Positions 42,738-51,375 of a DNA stretch of 64,000 nt are shown here, in pieces. The translations under genes were made by a program, and so were the position numbers. The notes under the pieces were generated by a model that was given only the letters and a program-made list of their open reading frames with translations, searched no databases and was not told the DNA's origin. Source of the stretch: Acidobacteriaceae bacterium (GTDB lineage Bacteria > Acidobacteriota > Terriglobia > Terriglobales > Acidobacteriaceae); assembly GCA_003131315.1 (NCBI GenBank), contig PKUV01000059.1:49934-113933 (forward strand). The letters are read 5' to 3'. The first letter of the stretch is position 1, and every line of letters starts with the position of its first letter.

Positions 42738-44553
42738 GATCCGTCTTCCTCGCCGGCGGAATCCGTACTTCCAGCCGTGCGCCGTGCCCCGGAGTCGATT
42801 CTATCGTGAGTTCGCCCGCCAGCAGGCGTACCCTTTCCCGGATCACCACCGGCCCCTTACCGGTCGTCTCCAGTTCCGCATCCGACAGCTTTCCAGAAAA
42901 AGAAAATCCATTGCCGTCGTCCTCCACCGTCAATTGCAGATTACCCGCCCGCTGCGCCAGCCGTACCAGCACATGGTGCGCTCCACTGTGCTTGCGCACG
43001 TTGACCAGACTCTCCTGCACAATGCGCGCCAGTTCCCGGCACACTTTCTGCGCCAAATCCACCCGCTCCAGTTCGCTGACGAACTCCGCTGCGATTCCCG
43101 TCTCCCGCCGGAAGCGCTCCACCGTGTCGGAAATGAAGCCCAGAAGCCGGTCCGCATTCACCTCAAACGATTTCATCGCCTGCATCAGTTCGCGCAACTT
43201 CAGAACTTCTTCGCGCAGCAGTTTCTGGATCCGCCCCAGCTCCGCGTTCACCACCGGCGCCTGCGTTCCCGACTGGCGCCGCAGCACATCCAACTGCATT
43301 TCCACTGCGATCAGCGATTGAATCGCTCCATCATGAAGTTCGCGCGCGAACCGTCCCCGCTCCAGCGCCCCTGCCCGCTCCCGCAGCCGCCGCATCAGGT
43401 ACACGTTGTAGATCGCCGGACCCACCTGCTGCGCGAACTCCTGCAGAAACCGCAATTCCTCTTCCGGCTCCCCCATCATCTCTGGATCGAACAGGAACAC
43501 CCGGACCGACCACTCGGTCCCGAACACCAATGCCACCGAAACCATCGCGTCAAATTTTTCCACTCGCGCCAGCGCATCCAGAAATCCCGTGCTTACATCG
43601 CGCAGCCGCGCCCCGTCGCGATCCAGCAGCACCGTGTGAAAACCCTTGGCACTGCGCGACGCGTAAATCGCGTCCGCTGGCGAGTCGAACAGATACGCCT
43701 TTTCGCTTCCCGGCAAAGCCTCGCGCCAGCGCAGCGCTTCGGCGCCCTCGGCGCCACGCCTCACCTCGGCCAGAAATACCCGGTAACTGTTCGCTTCCTG
43801 CGAGGCGCTCAGCACCCGGCACGCGCCGTAGATGCTCGTCACCTCCCCAAGAATCTGCTGCATGGTCCCGGTCAGTCCCGCCTCCACCCGCGTCGAACTG
43901 AGAACGCGCGTGATCACGGCGCGCTCCGCCCGCACTTTCTTCTGGTTCTCCGACATGTAGCCCAGCAAAAATCCGAGCACAATCAGATACACCGAACTCA
44001 TGAACAGCTGTTGCGGATCCAGTTCCCGCACGCTCACACCCAGCCGCGGCAGATGCATCACCCGCAGCCACTGATCCGCCGCCGGTTCCAGTCCAGCTCG
44101 CACCGCGAACGCTTCGGCCCACAGCAGTGCCACCGCCGTGCCCGCCGTACCCACCGTCTCCCACAGCCCCCAACGATACGCCGCGGCCGCCATCACGAAC
44201 ACGAAGAATAGAAAGAATGGCCCCCGCTGCGCCGTCGCGAACATCGAGATCAGCACCGGCCACACGATGTCCGCAGAATGCACCACTAGACGAAAAGCCT
44301 GTGTCGACTGCGGCCGGAAGCGCAACAGCAACATCACCACCACCGCATGCACGAAGTACACCGTCAGCAGCCAGTACAGCCAGCGCGAATACACAAACCC
44401 GCGCACCGGCTCCATCCAAAGAGTAAGCACCGCCACAATCGTCAGCGCCACCCGCGCCGACGCCAGCCAGCGCTCCGTGCGCCGGATTTCGCCCGCACTG
44501 AGCGGCGCCCGGAAGCGCCATAGATCACGGTATCGAGGGATCATCCAGGACAA
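42730..44553 (-). CDS. NarX/DegS-type sensor histidine kinase
   Basis: A 607-residue kinase with several N-terminal membrane helices (about 30-190), a middle region that may be GAF-like, and a C-terminal HisKA_3 (about 395-460, phospho-His in FARELHDGAIQSLIAVEMQL) plus HATPase_c with EDDGNGFSF and KGPVVIRERVRLLAG. This is the class that phosphorylates LuxR-type regulators and it overlaps the regulator gene, so the pair is one two-component system. The signal is not evident. Confidence 0.92.
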   Translation of the reverse strand: MSWMIPRYRDLWRFRAPLSAGEIRRTERWLASARVALTIVAVLTLWMEPVRGFVYSRWLYWLLTVYFVHAVVVMLLLRFRPQSTQAFRLVVHSADIVWPVLISMFATAQRGPFFLFFVFVMAAAAYRWGLWETVGTAGTAVALLWAEAFAVRAGLEPAADQWLRVMHLPRLGVSVRELDPQQLFMSSVYLIVLGFLLGYMSENQKKVRAERAVITRVLSSTRVEAGLTGTMQQILGEVTSIYGACRVLSASQEANSYRVFLAEVRRGAEGAEALRWREALPGSEKAYLFDSPADAIYASRSAKGFHTVLLDRDGARLRDVSTGFLDALARVEKFDAMVSVALVFGTEWSVRVFLFDPEMMGEPEEELRFLQEFAQQVGPAIYNVYLMRRLRERAGALERGRFARELHDGAIQSLIAVEMQLDVLRRQSGTQAPVVNAELGRIQKLLREEVLKLRELMQAMKSFEVNADRLLGFISDTVERFRRETGIAAEFVSELERVDLAQKVCRELARIVQESLVNVRKHSGAHHVLVRLAQRAGNLQLTVEDDGNGFSFSGKLSDAELETTGKGPVVIRERVRLLAGELTIESTPGHGARLEVRIPPARKTDHG

Positions 44554-44580
44554 GGGACTCTCGTCGTTACGCGACTAGAA

Positions 44581-44699
44581 CGCTGCGGAAAAAGTCGATC
44601 TTCGATTCCAGCCCCTAAAGGGGCATCTGATTTCGAAGAACTTCCGGCATCGCTAAAGCGATGCCCTGATACGAATCCCGAGTTTTTCCGCAGCTTGCT
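44581..44699 (+). repeat. MITE-like palindromic element, copy 7 (complete)
   Basis: Left CGCTGCGGAAAAAGTCG and right CGAGTTTTTCCGCAGCTTGC ends are inverted. Both hairpins (CCCCTAAAGGGG and GCATCGCTAAAGCGATGC) and the linker are intact. It occupies most of the 305-base gap between divergently transcribed kinase genes, which otherwise shows nothing. Confidence 0.8.
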
Positions 44700-44858
44700 A
44701 ATTCTAAAGTTAAGCGCCTAATTCTAAAGGCAATCTCAGCCAAACTCCATGAGCTTCTTACTTTCGCAATTTCCCACTTCTCACTCTGCACTATGGGTTA
44801 CTCTAGTAACCCCGTCAACCCCACATCACGCTCTAGAATGGAGTCGGAGTAGTTTGCC

Positions 44859-46646
44859 TTGGCCGCACTCACCAAACTCTGGGTCTCCCTGCTGGTAGCG
44901 CTGGTTCTCGCCCAGACGGCGGCGTCTCTGCTCATGCCAAGAGGCGACGCCCTCACCATTGCCAGCGACCTCATCCAGGGCAGTCTCCTGCTGGTTGCCA
45001 CCGCCGCCTTCCTGCCCAATATCTCGCGCTCGCGCTGCCCCACTCTCCACATCCGGCTCTTTTGGATCCTCATGAGCGTGGGCATGCTCTTCTGGCTAAC
45101 TTACCAGGGAATGTGGAATTACTTTGAAGTCGTGAAACGTCAGGACGTGCCCGACCCCTTCTTGGGCGATATCGTTCTGTTCTTGCATCTGGTGCCCATG
45201 ATCGCCGCTCTCGCCGTGCTTCCTCATCTCCGGGAAGACGAGCGGGACGAACGCATCCGCATGCTCGACTTTACCCTCCTGCTCACCTGGTGGATCTTCA
45301 TTTATGTATACGCCGTCATCCCATGGCAAACCGTGCAGGTCGATGAAGCGGCTTACAGCGCCAATTTCAACTTTGCATATCTGACCGAAAAACTCGTGCT
45401 CCTGGTCTCGCTTGCCGTCCTCGCCTACACCGCTCACGGCGGCTGGCGGCAGCTGTACGGACAGTTGCTCGGCGCCAGTGCGCTCTACGCCTCCAGTTCC
45501 TATGTCGCCAACTATGCCATCGGTCACAAGCTTTACTACAGCGGCAGCATCTACGACATCCCGCTGAGCGTTTCCATCGCCTGGATGGCTGCGGCTCCCT
45601 TGCTCGCTCTCCGTCTCGACCTATCCTACGCCAAGCCGTCGCGCCCTGTGCTCGGCGTCTGGATCACACGCCTGAGCATGCTCGCTCTGTTCAGCCTCCT
45701 CTGGGCCGCCCTGCACTCCGAACTGGACCCGGCGCTTCCGCCTTCGGTCAAGGCCTTCCGCATTACCGTGAGTCTTGTCACCATGGTCGTGATGGGCATC
45801 GTGGTTTTCTGGCGCCAACGCCTGCTCCGATCCGAGCTTTCGCTGTTTCTCGAAAGGTCCCGACGCTCTTTCGACGACCTCAAGGATTTGCAGGAAAAGC
45901 TTATTCAATCCGAGAAACTGGCCTCGCTCGGCCAGTTGGTGGGCGGAGCCGCCCACGAGATCAACAACCCGCTCACCGCCATGCTGGGATACTCCGACCT
46001 GCTCAGCGCGTCCAACTTGCCCCCCCAGGAACAACTCCAAGCCGCGCAAATCGGCGAGCAGGTCCGCCGCACAACCACGCTGGTTGCTAGCCTGCTCACT
46101 TTTGCCCGTCAAGCTCCTGCCAGGCTTGCCGCCGTCGACATCAACTCCGTGCTGCAAACCGCCGTGCGCCTGCTTGCTCCCCAACTGGAGGCGGAAGCCA
46201 ATTCGATCCGACTCGAACTCGCTCCTTCGCTTCCGCCCGTGCTCGCCGACTCCAACCAGATTCTCCACGTCTGCATGCACCTTGCCGGACAGATCAGCGC
46301 CCATCTCGATCGCGAAATAAACTCCACCCTGTTCGTTCGCACGCACAGGCTAGGCAACTTTGTCCTGGTTGACTTCTCGTCTTACGATCCTTCTGCCGAT
46401 CCTTCTGCCGATCCTTCTTCGCAGCCAGTCTCGTACCCGTCGCTGCTCAACTCCGAAGGCGCGAACAAGCCTGCTACCCTTTCGCTGAGCGCCTGCTGCC
46501 GCATCGTCGAAGAACATGGCGGCCGTCTCTTGCAGCCGTCGACTCCCGGTAACCCCGCTTTCCGTGTGGAACTGCAGGTCGCGAATTCCGCAAGCCGCTC
46601 CTCGCTCGCCGTGCCCAACCGGGCCGCGGCCCGCAGCGGCTCTTAG
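44859..46646 (+). CDS. Membrane sensor kinase with degenerate ATPase domain
   Basis: A 595-residue protein with about eight N-terminal membrane helices (1-320) and an intact dimerisation/phosphoacceptor domain: KLASLGQLVGGAAHEINNPL with phospho-His366. The catalytic ATPase part is abnormal. Where an N box (NLLxNA) should be, it has QILHVCMHLAGQISAHL. The DxGxG box is replaced by DPSADPSADPSS, encoded by a short tandem repeat (46386-46420). The end (CRIVEEHGGRLLQPS) is recognisable. It may act as phosphatase, or receive phosphate from another kinase. It starts with TTG at 44859 behind GGAG. Confidence 0.82.
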   Translation: MAALTKLWVSLLVALVLAQTAASLLMPRGDALTIASDLIQGSLLLVATAAFLPNISRSRCPTLHIRLFWILMSVGMLFWLTYQGMWNYFEVVKRQDVPDPFLGDIVLFLHLVPMIAALAVLPHLREDERDERIRMLDFTLLLTWWIFIYVYAVIPWQTVQVDEAAYSANFNFAYLTEKLVLLVSLAVLAYTAHGGWRQLYGQLLGASALYASSSYVANYAIGHKLYYSGSIYDIPLSVSIAWMAAAPLLALRLDLSYAKPSRPVLGVWITRLSMLALFSLLWAALHSELDPALPPSVKAFRITVSLVTMVVMGIVVFWRQRLLRSELSLFLERSRRSFDDLKDLQEKLIQSEKLASLGQLVGGAAHEINNPLTAMLGYSDLLSASNLPPQEQLQAAQIGEQVRRTTTLVASLLTFARQAPARLAAVDINSVLQTAVRLLAPQLEAEANSIRLELAPSLPPVLADSNQILHVCMHLAGQISAHLDREINSTLFVRTHRLGNFVLVDFSSYDPSADPSADPSSQPVSYPSLLNSEGANKPATLSLSACCRIVEEHGGRLLQPSTPGNPAFRVELQVANSASRSSLAVPNRAAARSGS

Positions 46647-46650
46647 GATC

Positions 46651-46717
46651 AAAGTTTCAAGGTTTCAAAGTTTACCCTCAACGACACACGCCTTTTCCTT
46701 GAAACTTTGAAACCTTC
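46651..46717. repeat. Inverted repeat of GGTTTCAA units
   Basis: AAAGTTTCAAGGTTTCAAAG (46651-46670) faces CCTTGAAACTTTGAAACCTT (46697-46716) around a 26-base loop. The same motif family is at 1182-1218 and 55623-55706. It follows the kinase stop codon. Confidence 0.65.
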
Positions 46718-46721
46718 CTAC

Positions 46722-46749
46722 TTGCATGTTATAGTACAAGTTGTATAAT
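46722..46749 (+). promoter_or_regulatory. Strong sigma-70-like promoter of the HigBA-type module
   Basis: -35 TTGCAT (46722-46727), 16-base spacer, -10 TATAAT (46744-46749). A dyad TATANNACAAGTNNTATA (46730-46747) overlaps the -10 and could bind the antitoxin. The predicted transcript start is 3 bases from the GTG of the toxin frame, implying a leaderless mRNA. Confidence 0.6.
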
Positions 46750-46758
46750 CATATTACC

Positions 46759-47124
46759 GTGAAGGACGTTCGGCGCACACCGGCAGAGATTCACTGGGAG
46801 GGAGATTCGAAGGAGGTTCTGAGCGGATTCCCGAGAGACGTGAAACTGAGCCTTGGCTACTCTTTACGCAGGCTGCAGAGCGGTGAGTTCCCAGCGTGCG
46901 AGACGCGATCGATGGCGTCGATCGGAAAAGGTGTCTGGGAACTCAAGGAATCGGATGAGCGGGCTTGATACCGGGTAGTTTACTTAACGAAGATTGGCGG
47001 CGTGATTTACGTACTGCACTGCTTCGAAAAGGAAAGCCGAAAGACGGACAGGCGAGATGTCGCGAGTGCGCGAGCCCGGCTGAAAAAGGTCTTGAAGCGT
47101 ATTCAAGAGGAGAAAAACAGGTGA
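46759..47124 (+). pseudogene. higB: HigB/Gp49-like toxin frame interrupted by one in-frame TGA
   Basis: Reading from the GTG at 46759 gives KDVRRTPAEIHWEGDSKEVL, GYSLRRLQSGEF and GKGVWELKESDERA. Then comes TGA (46966-46968), and in the same frame YRVVYLTKIGGVIYVLHCFE to KKVLKRIQEEKNR and a real stop at 47122. The continuous protein matches the RelE-like phage-derived Gp49/HigB family, in which the position of the TGA is normally Trp (DERAWYR). So a single TGG to TGA change separates the two halves. Either a pseudogene or a stop read through; the downstream half contains essential strands. Confidence 0.75.
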
Positions 47125-47540
47125 AGTCCGAAAATAAGCCAAGCCACATCACGAAGGGAGATGTGTTTGACGATCTCGGATTGTCACGTTCCGAAGCGTC
47201 TGCGCTGAAGGTCAAAGCGACGCTGCTCGATGCTATTCTCCGAGAAATCGAGAAGCGGGGCTACACGCAGAGCCAACTTGTTGAGATTCTCGACGAATAT
47301 CAGCCTTCGGTCAGCAACCTGACGCGAGGAAAGATAGCCAAAGTGAGCGTGGAGAAGCTGCTGACCTATTCCGATCGGCTGAGGATGAAGACCACACTCA
47401 CGGTGCACGCCAGCTCCGGCGCGCACCGCAACAATCGTAATGACAATGCCCGAACGCATTCCCGTTTGGCTGCTCGTTCCCCTGCGCGCGGTCGCTCGGG
47501 CTCACTCCGTGCTCGTCGGCAAGCTGCGACGATTGGCTAG
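47121..47540 (+). CDS. higA: HigA-type antitoxin (XRE helix-turn-helix)
   Basis: The GTG at 47121 overlaps the toxin stop (GTGA). Residues 1-95 are KSENKPSHITKGDVFDDLGL, then LLDAILREIEKRGYTQSQLV and QPSVSNLTRGKIAKVSVEKL, a HigA-like XRE domain that neutralises and autoregulates with HigB. Family members end near residue 95-100. Here a Ser/Arg-rich tail (HASSGAHRNNRND onward, about 40 residues) follows with no similarity to the family, as if the stop were lost and translation runs on. An antitoxin without a working toxin fits decay of the module. Confidence 0.8.
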   Translation: MKSENKPSHITKGDVFDDLGLSRSEASALKVKATLLDAILREIEKRGYTQSQLVEILDEYQPSVSNLTRGKIAKVSVEKLLTYSDRLRMKTTLTVHASSGAHRNNRNDNARTHSRLAARSPARGRSGSLRARRQAATIG

Positions 47541-47632
47541 ATTAAAACCAGGCCGGACATCACCGCCGCGTGCAGCGGTTCGTAGGGTTGTGTCCCACAA
47601 ATTCGCGGCATAAGTTTGGGTTGTCATCCTGA

Positions 47633-47698
47633 GCGAAGCGAAGGATCTCGTGCATAGCGAGTTCAAATACACAGGTCCTTCGCTTCGCTCAGGATGAC
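47633..47698. repeat. Interspersed inverted repeat GTCATCCTGAGCGAAGCGAAGG, copy 3
   Basis: Same arms as at 7640 with a 26-base centre; the conserved tail is upstream this time (complement of CCACAAATTCGCGGCATAAG). It overlaps the 3' end of rlmN, and the last codons and TGA of that gene are read from it (TTGTCATCCTGA). Confidence 0.75.
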
Positions 47699-48843
47699 AA
47701 CGTGGATTTGGACTCACGACCGGGCGCCGCTTCCACCGTCCTCTTCAACTGTCCGCACGCCGCGAAAATGTCGCGTCCTCGCGGCCGCCGCACAAATGCC
47801 GGAATTCCCGCTGCCACCAGAATCCGCTGGAACCGAAACACCCGCTCTTGCTCCGGCGTCCGGTACGGCAACTCCGTTCCCGGATTCAGTGCAATCAAAT
47901 TAACTTTTGCCTTTATGCCCCGCACCAACTCCACCAACTCGCGCGCCTGTTCCGGAGCGTCATTCACGCCCGCCAGCAGCACATACTCAAACGTAAGCCG
48001 CTCCCGCGCTCGCAACGGAAACTCCCGTGCCGCTTTCATCAACTCCCCCAGGTTCCACTTCCGGTTCAGCGGCATCACTTCGCTGCGCAACGCGTCGTTC
48101 GATCCGTTCAGCGAAATCGCCAGCTTTGGCCGCACCGCTTCCTGCCCGAAATCGCGAATCCGCGGCACGATCCCCGCTGTCGACACCGTCATCCGCGACT
48201 CCGGAATCCCCACGCCCTCGGCCAGCAGCCGCACCGACTTCATGAAGTTGTCATAGTTCAAGAAGGGTTCGCCCATGCCCATGAACACGATGTTAACGCG
48301 CTGCAACGGAGGCTCCACTCCCTGCTCCCCCAGCACCGCCGCGATCTGCCCAACGATTTCTCCCGCCTCCAGATTTCGCTTGACCCCAAGCAGCGCCGTA
48401 AAACAGAACTTGCAATTCACCGCACATCCCACCTGGCTCGATACGCAAATCGTGGCCCGACGCCACCCCACCGGAGCAGTTCCACCCTCAATCTCGTCAC
48501 CCGCTTCGCTTCCGTCGCCGCTCTCCCCGCCATCTCCCTCCGGCATCCAGACCGTCTCCACCGTCTCCCCGTCGGCCAGTTCCACCAGATACCGCACCGT
48601 GCCATCGCTCGAAACAAACTTGCGCGCAATTGCCGGAAGCCCCACTCCCCAGCCTTGCTCCGCCAGCCGCACGCGATATTCGAGTGGCAGTGTCGAAACC
48701 CGATCCAGCCGATCGATCTTTTGCCGATATACCGCATCGAATAATTGCTGGCCCCGGTAGGCAGGCTGCCCCGACCCAAGCGCAAGATTCGTGAGTTCCT
48801 GCAAGTTAAGTCCTAACAGCGAATTGGATGGCTGGCGTTGCAT
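47689..48843 (-). CDS. rlmN: 23S rRNA (adenine2503-C2)-methyltransferase RlmN
   Basis: A 384-residue radical SAM enzyme that methylates A2503 of 23S rRNA and A37 of some tRNAs. It has the CxxxCxxC cluster in VGCAVNCKFCFTA (Cys140, 144, 147), the conserved Cys133 of TICVSSQ and the C-terminal Cys in GRDIFAACGQL (about 363). An acidic Gly/Glu insert (GDGGESGDGSEAGDEIEGG, about 103-121) between two family blocks is unusual. The last residues LSS come from the repeat at 47633, so the native C-terminus may have been altered. Confidence 0.94.
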   Translation of the reverse strand: MQRQPSNSLLGLNLQELTNLALGSGQPAYRGQQLFDAVYRQKIDRLDRVSTLPLEYRVRLAEQGWGVGLPAIARKFVSSDGTVRYLVELADGETVETVWMPEGDGGESGDGSEAGDEIEGGTAPVGWRRATICVSSQVGCAVNCKFCFTALLGVKRNLEAGEIVGQIAAVLGEQGVEPPLQRVNIVFMGMGEPFLNYDNFMKSVRLLAEGVGIPESRMTVSTAGIVPRIRDFGQEAVRPKLAISLNGSNDALRSEVMPLNRKWNLGELMKAAREFPLRARERLTFEYVLLAGVNDAPEQARELVELVRGIKAKVNLIALNPGTELPYRTPEQERVFRFQRILVAAGIPAFVRRPRGRDIFAACGQLKRTVEAAPGRESKSTLSS

Positions 48844-48967
48844 TTGGCACGGTGGAGCGACGGGCGTCCTCGCCCGTCTCTGAGTGTAATCCGTAAAATA
48901 CAGGAATCGAGCTGCAGGGACTCCGACCGCTCAGCTTTCCATCGGAGAAGGTTAACCAAGCGTGTCC

Positions 48968-49459
48968 TTAGCTTTCCATGTCTTTCGGGGCGGGAGCGAA
49001 CCGGCGCAAAAGCGTAATGGAAAATACCAAAATGAGGATGAGCAGTCCCAACAAGCCAAGCTCGGTCATGCTAGCTCGAAATATGCTCGCACCCTCGGTC
49101 GACCACGTTCCACCCTTTGTGAGGGTGGCCGCTTCCAAGGTAATCACCAGGACGCGCCGAATCGAGGCAATCAGGCCCACGACAAGGAATGGTTCGGTAA
49201 CCAGAAAATGCGAGCGGATGGAGATGCGCACCGTATGCAGAATCTCCACCAGCATCAGCACAACGAGCAGTTGGTCCAACACCAGCAGGGTCTCGGTGGC
49301 AATCGTCCAGTGACCGAGGCCCTCCCAGAGCATTTTGCCGGCGTTTGCAATCGTCGCGAGCGCCGTTATAAAAAGCAACACAGCAAGGACGGAATAGATA
49401 ACCACTTCGGCTTTACCCAGATAGTCGCCAAAGTGGACGCGGAGCTTCTCTTCGGCCAT
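48968..49459 (-). CDS. PsiE-family membrane protein
   Basis: A 163-residue protein with about four membrane helices (VVIYSVLAVLLFITALATIA, LLVVLMLVEILHTVRISI, PFLVVGLIASIRRVLVIT, LGLLGLLILILVFSITLL). The block RISIRSHFLVTEPFLVVG is the PsiE family signature. PsiE was named for phosphate-starvation induction in E. coli; the role is unknown. I cannot see a Pho box. It is transcribed alone. Confidence 0.82.
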   Translation of the reverse strand: MAEEKLRVHFGDYLGKAEVVIYSVLAVLLFITALATIANAGKMLWEGLGHWTIATETLLVLDQLLVVLMLVEILHTVRISIRSHFLVTEPFLVVGLIASIRRVLVITLEAATLTKGGTWSTEGASIFRASMTELGLLGLLILILVFSITLLRRFAPAPKDMES

Positions 49460-49862
49460 TTGGGGTCACTCGTAAAATCGCTCTGGTTCGCGCCTCTTCA
49501 CAGGCAGAGTATAACGATAAGTCGCTTATGGAAAAGTGAGAACGTGGATACGTTGCCGATTACGGGCGAAAAATCCCCATTCCCACGGCGCCATCGAAGG
49601 CGGCGTCACCTACGTCGGCATCGGCAAACTTCGACAACTAGACATGGCCGTGCCGGCAAACCGGAGATCTGTCCATTTCGTAATACTGAGTGCAATACCG
49701 AAATTACGATGCCGGAGAATCGCCGTAAGTCACACAAAAGACAGACTAAACTTCAACCGCCGTCGCTTCTCCCCGGATTGTGGGAGAATAGTGCCAGCAA
49801 CCCGCCCCGGAATTCATACGTGGACCCGAACGTCATAGTAGGAAATTCATGGTAAGAACCTA
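49460..49862. other. Gene-free 403-base stretch upstream of the M16 protease gene
   Basis: No supported gene. A 100-codon frame (49536-49838) has no protein-like character. CATCGAAGGCGGCGTCACCT and GCCATCGAAGG-type short repeats are present but no long palindrome. The last 20 bases have GGTAAGAACC ahead of the M16 gene start, a weak ribosome-binding region. Confidence 0.4.
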
Positions 49863-51140
49863 ATGGTAAAAGAGACGCGCAGCATTCGTCGTCAGATCCT
49901 GCCGAACGGCCTAACCGTCATCACCGAGCAGATGTCCCACATCCGCTCCGTCGCGATCGGCATCTGGCTCAAGTCCGGCTCCCGCGACGAAGGTTCCGAA
50001 TGGAATGGCATCTCCCATTTCATCGAGCACATGGTGTTTAAGGGCACGGAAACCCGCTCCGCCGAAGCCATCGCCCGCCAGGTCGATTCGATCGGCGGCA
50101 ATATGGATGCTTTCACAGCGAAGGAATGTATCTGCTTCAACATCAAAGTCCTCGATGAGCACCTTCCGCTCGCCATGGATGTCCTCAGCGATCTCGTCCT
50201 TCATCCCGTCTTCGATGCCGGCGATATCGCGCGCGAGCGCGGCGTCATCCTCGAAGAAATAAAAATGGACCAGGACAATCCCGACTACCTCGTCCACGAA
50301 ATCTTCACCCAAAGTTTCTGGAAAGACCACGCCCTTGGTCTGCCGATACTGGGCACGCGCGACACCGTAAAAAAATTCGAGCGTCCCGTCGTCTCCCGTT
50401 TCTATGGACACCACTTCGCGCCCGGCAATCTCATCGTCAGCGCCGCCGGTAACCTCGACCACGAGCACTTTGTCGAACTCGTCGCTAAACATTTTGAAAA
50501 CGTGAAGCCGGCGAAAAACGGATTGCACTCGCCCCAGCCCAAAACTTTTTCCCGCATCAACCTGCGCAACAAGAAATCGCTGGAGCAGGTCCAGATCTGC
50601 ATCGGCGTCCCCTCGCATCCCATGGCCCACGAACGCCGCTACGCTTCCTATATCCTGAATACGCTGCTCGGAGGAGGCATGAGCTCGCGCCTGTTCCAGA
50701 ACATCCGCGAGCGCCAGGGGCTCGCCTACTCCATCTACAGCGACCTGAACCCCTACCGCGACACCGGCTCCATGTGCGTATACGCGGGCACCTCGCGCGA
50801 GTCGGCCATCAAAGTTGTCGAGTGCGTCATCGCGGAATTCCGCAACCTGAAAGCCACGCCCGTTCCCGAAGAAGAACTGCGCCGCTCCAAGGACCAACTC
50901 AAAGGCAGCCTCATGCTCTCGCTCGAATCCTCCACCGCGCGCATGTCAAACCTCGCCCGCCAGGAAATGTACTACGACCATTTCTACGGCCTCGACGAAC
51001 TTATCGAGCGCATCGAAGCCGTCACCATCGACGACCTTCAACAAACCGCCGAAGAATTTTTCCGCACCGAGCAGATCGCCGTAACCATCCTCGGCAACCT
51101 GACCGGCCTAAAACTAACTCGCGACCAGCTAACGTGCTGA
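49863..51140 (+). CDS. M16-family zinc protease (insulinase-like)
   Basis: A 425-residue peptidase of the mitochondrial-processing-peptidase type. The inverted zinc motif HFIEHMVFKGT (HxxEH, about 51-55) is present with the distal Glu in EECICFN-like ERGVILEEIKMDQDN (about 128-133). The C-terminal inactive half starts near 220, ending RTEQIAVTILGNL. It begins MVKETRSIRRQILPNGLTV. It is the predicted processing or degradation enzyme of the cytoplasm or envelope; the target is unknown. Confidence 0.93.
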   Translation: MVKETRSIRRQILPNGLTVITEQMSHIRSVAIGIWLKSGSRDEGSEWNGISHFIEHMVFKGTETRSAEAIARQVDSIGGNMDAFTAKECICFNIKVLDEHLPLAMDVLSDLVLHPVFDAGDIARERGVILEEIKMDQDNPDYLVHEIFTQSFWKDHALGLPILGTRDTVKKFERPVVSRFYGHHFAPGNLIVSAAGNLDHEHFVELVAKHFENVKPAKNGLHSPQPKTFSRINLRNKKSLEQVQICIGVPSHPMAHERRYASYILNTLLGGGMSSRLFQNIRERQGLAYSIYSDLNPYRDTGSMCVYAGTSRESAIKVVECVIAEFRNLKATPVPEEELRRSKDQLKGSLMLSLESSTARMSNLARQEMYYDHFYGLDELIERIEAVTIDDLQQTAEEFFRTEQIAVTILGNLTGLKLTRDQLTC

Positions 51141-51178
51141 GTGCGGCCTCCCGTAGATCCACGGCCTAAATCCACACT

Positions 51179-51256
51179 GTCATCCTGAGCGAAGCGAAGG
51201 ACCTGCTGTCTCTTGCACCGACAAGAAAGCAGGTCCTTCGCTCCGCTCAGGATGAC
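51179..51256. repeat. Interspersed inverted repeat GTCATCCTGAGCGAAGCGAAGG, copy 4
   Basis: Same arms (one base differs in the right arm, CTCCGCTC) around a 33-base centre, followed by the tail TATGTTGCGAATTTGCGGAA. It lies between the M16 gene and the membrane spermidine-synthase-like gene. Confidence 0.75.
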
Positions 51257-51375
51257 AACTTTTGGAATTATGTTGCGAATTTGCGGAACCCGACGCTGGG
51301 GCGGGAATCATCCAAGCCCCAGCCTCCCCATCCCTGCGTGTTATTCTGTTCGGCTGTTATCAAACGGATTCCCCA

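Noticed and set aside
46741..46758. TTG start for the HigB-type frame
   Set aside because: It lies inside the -10 region of a strong promoter. The GTG at 46759 fits the family N-terminus.
49536..49838. 100-codon frame in the gap before the M16 gene
   Set aside because: Basic, irregular composition and no similarity to any family I know.
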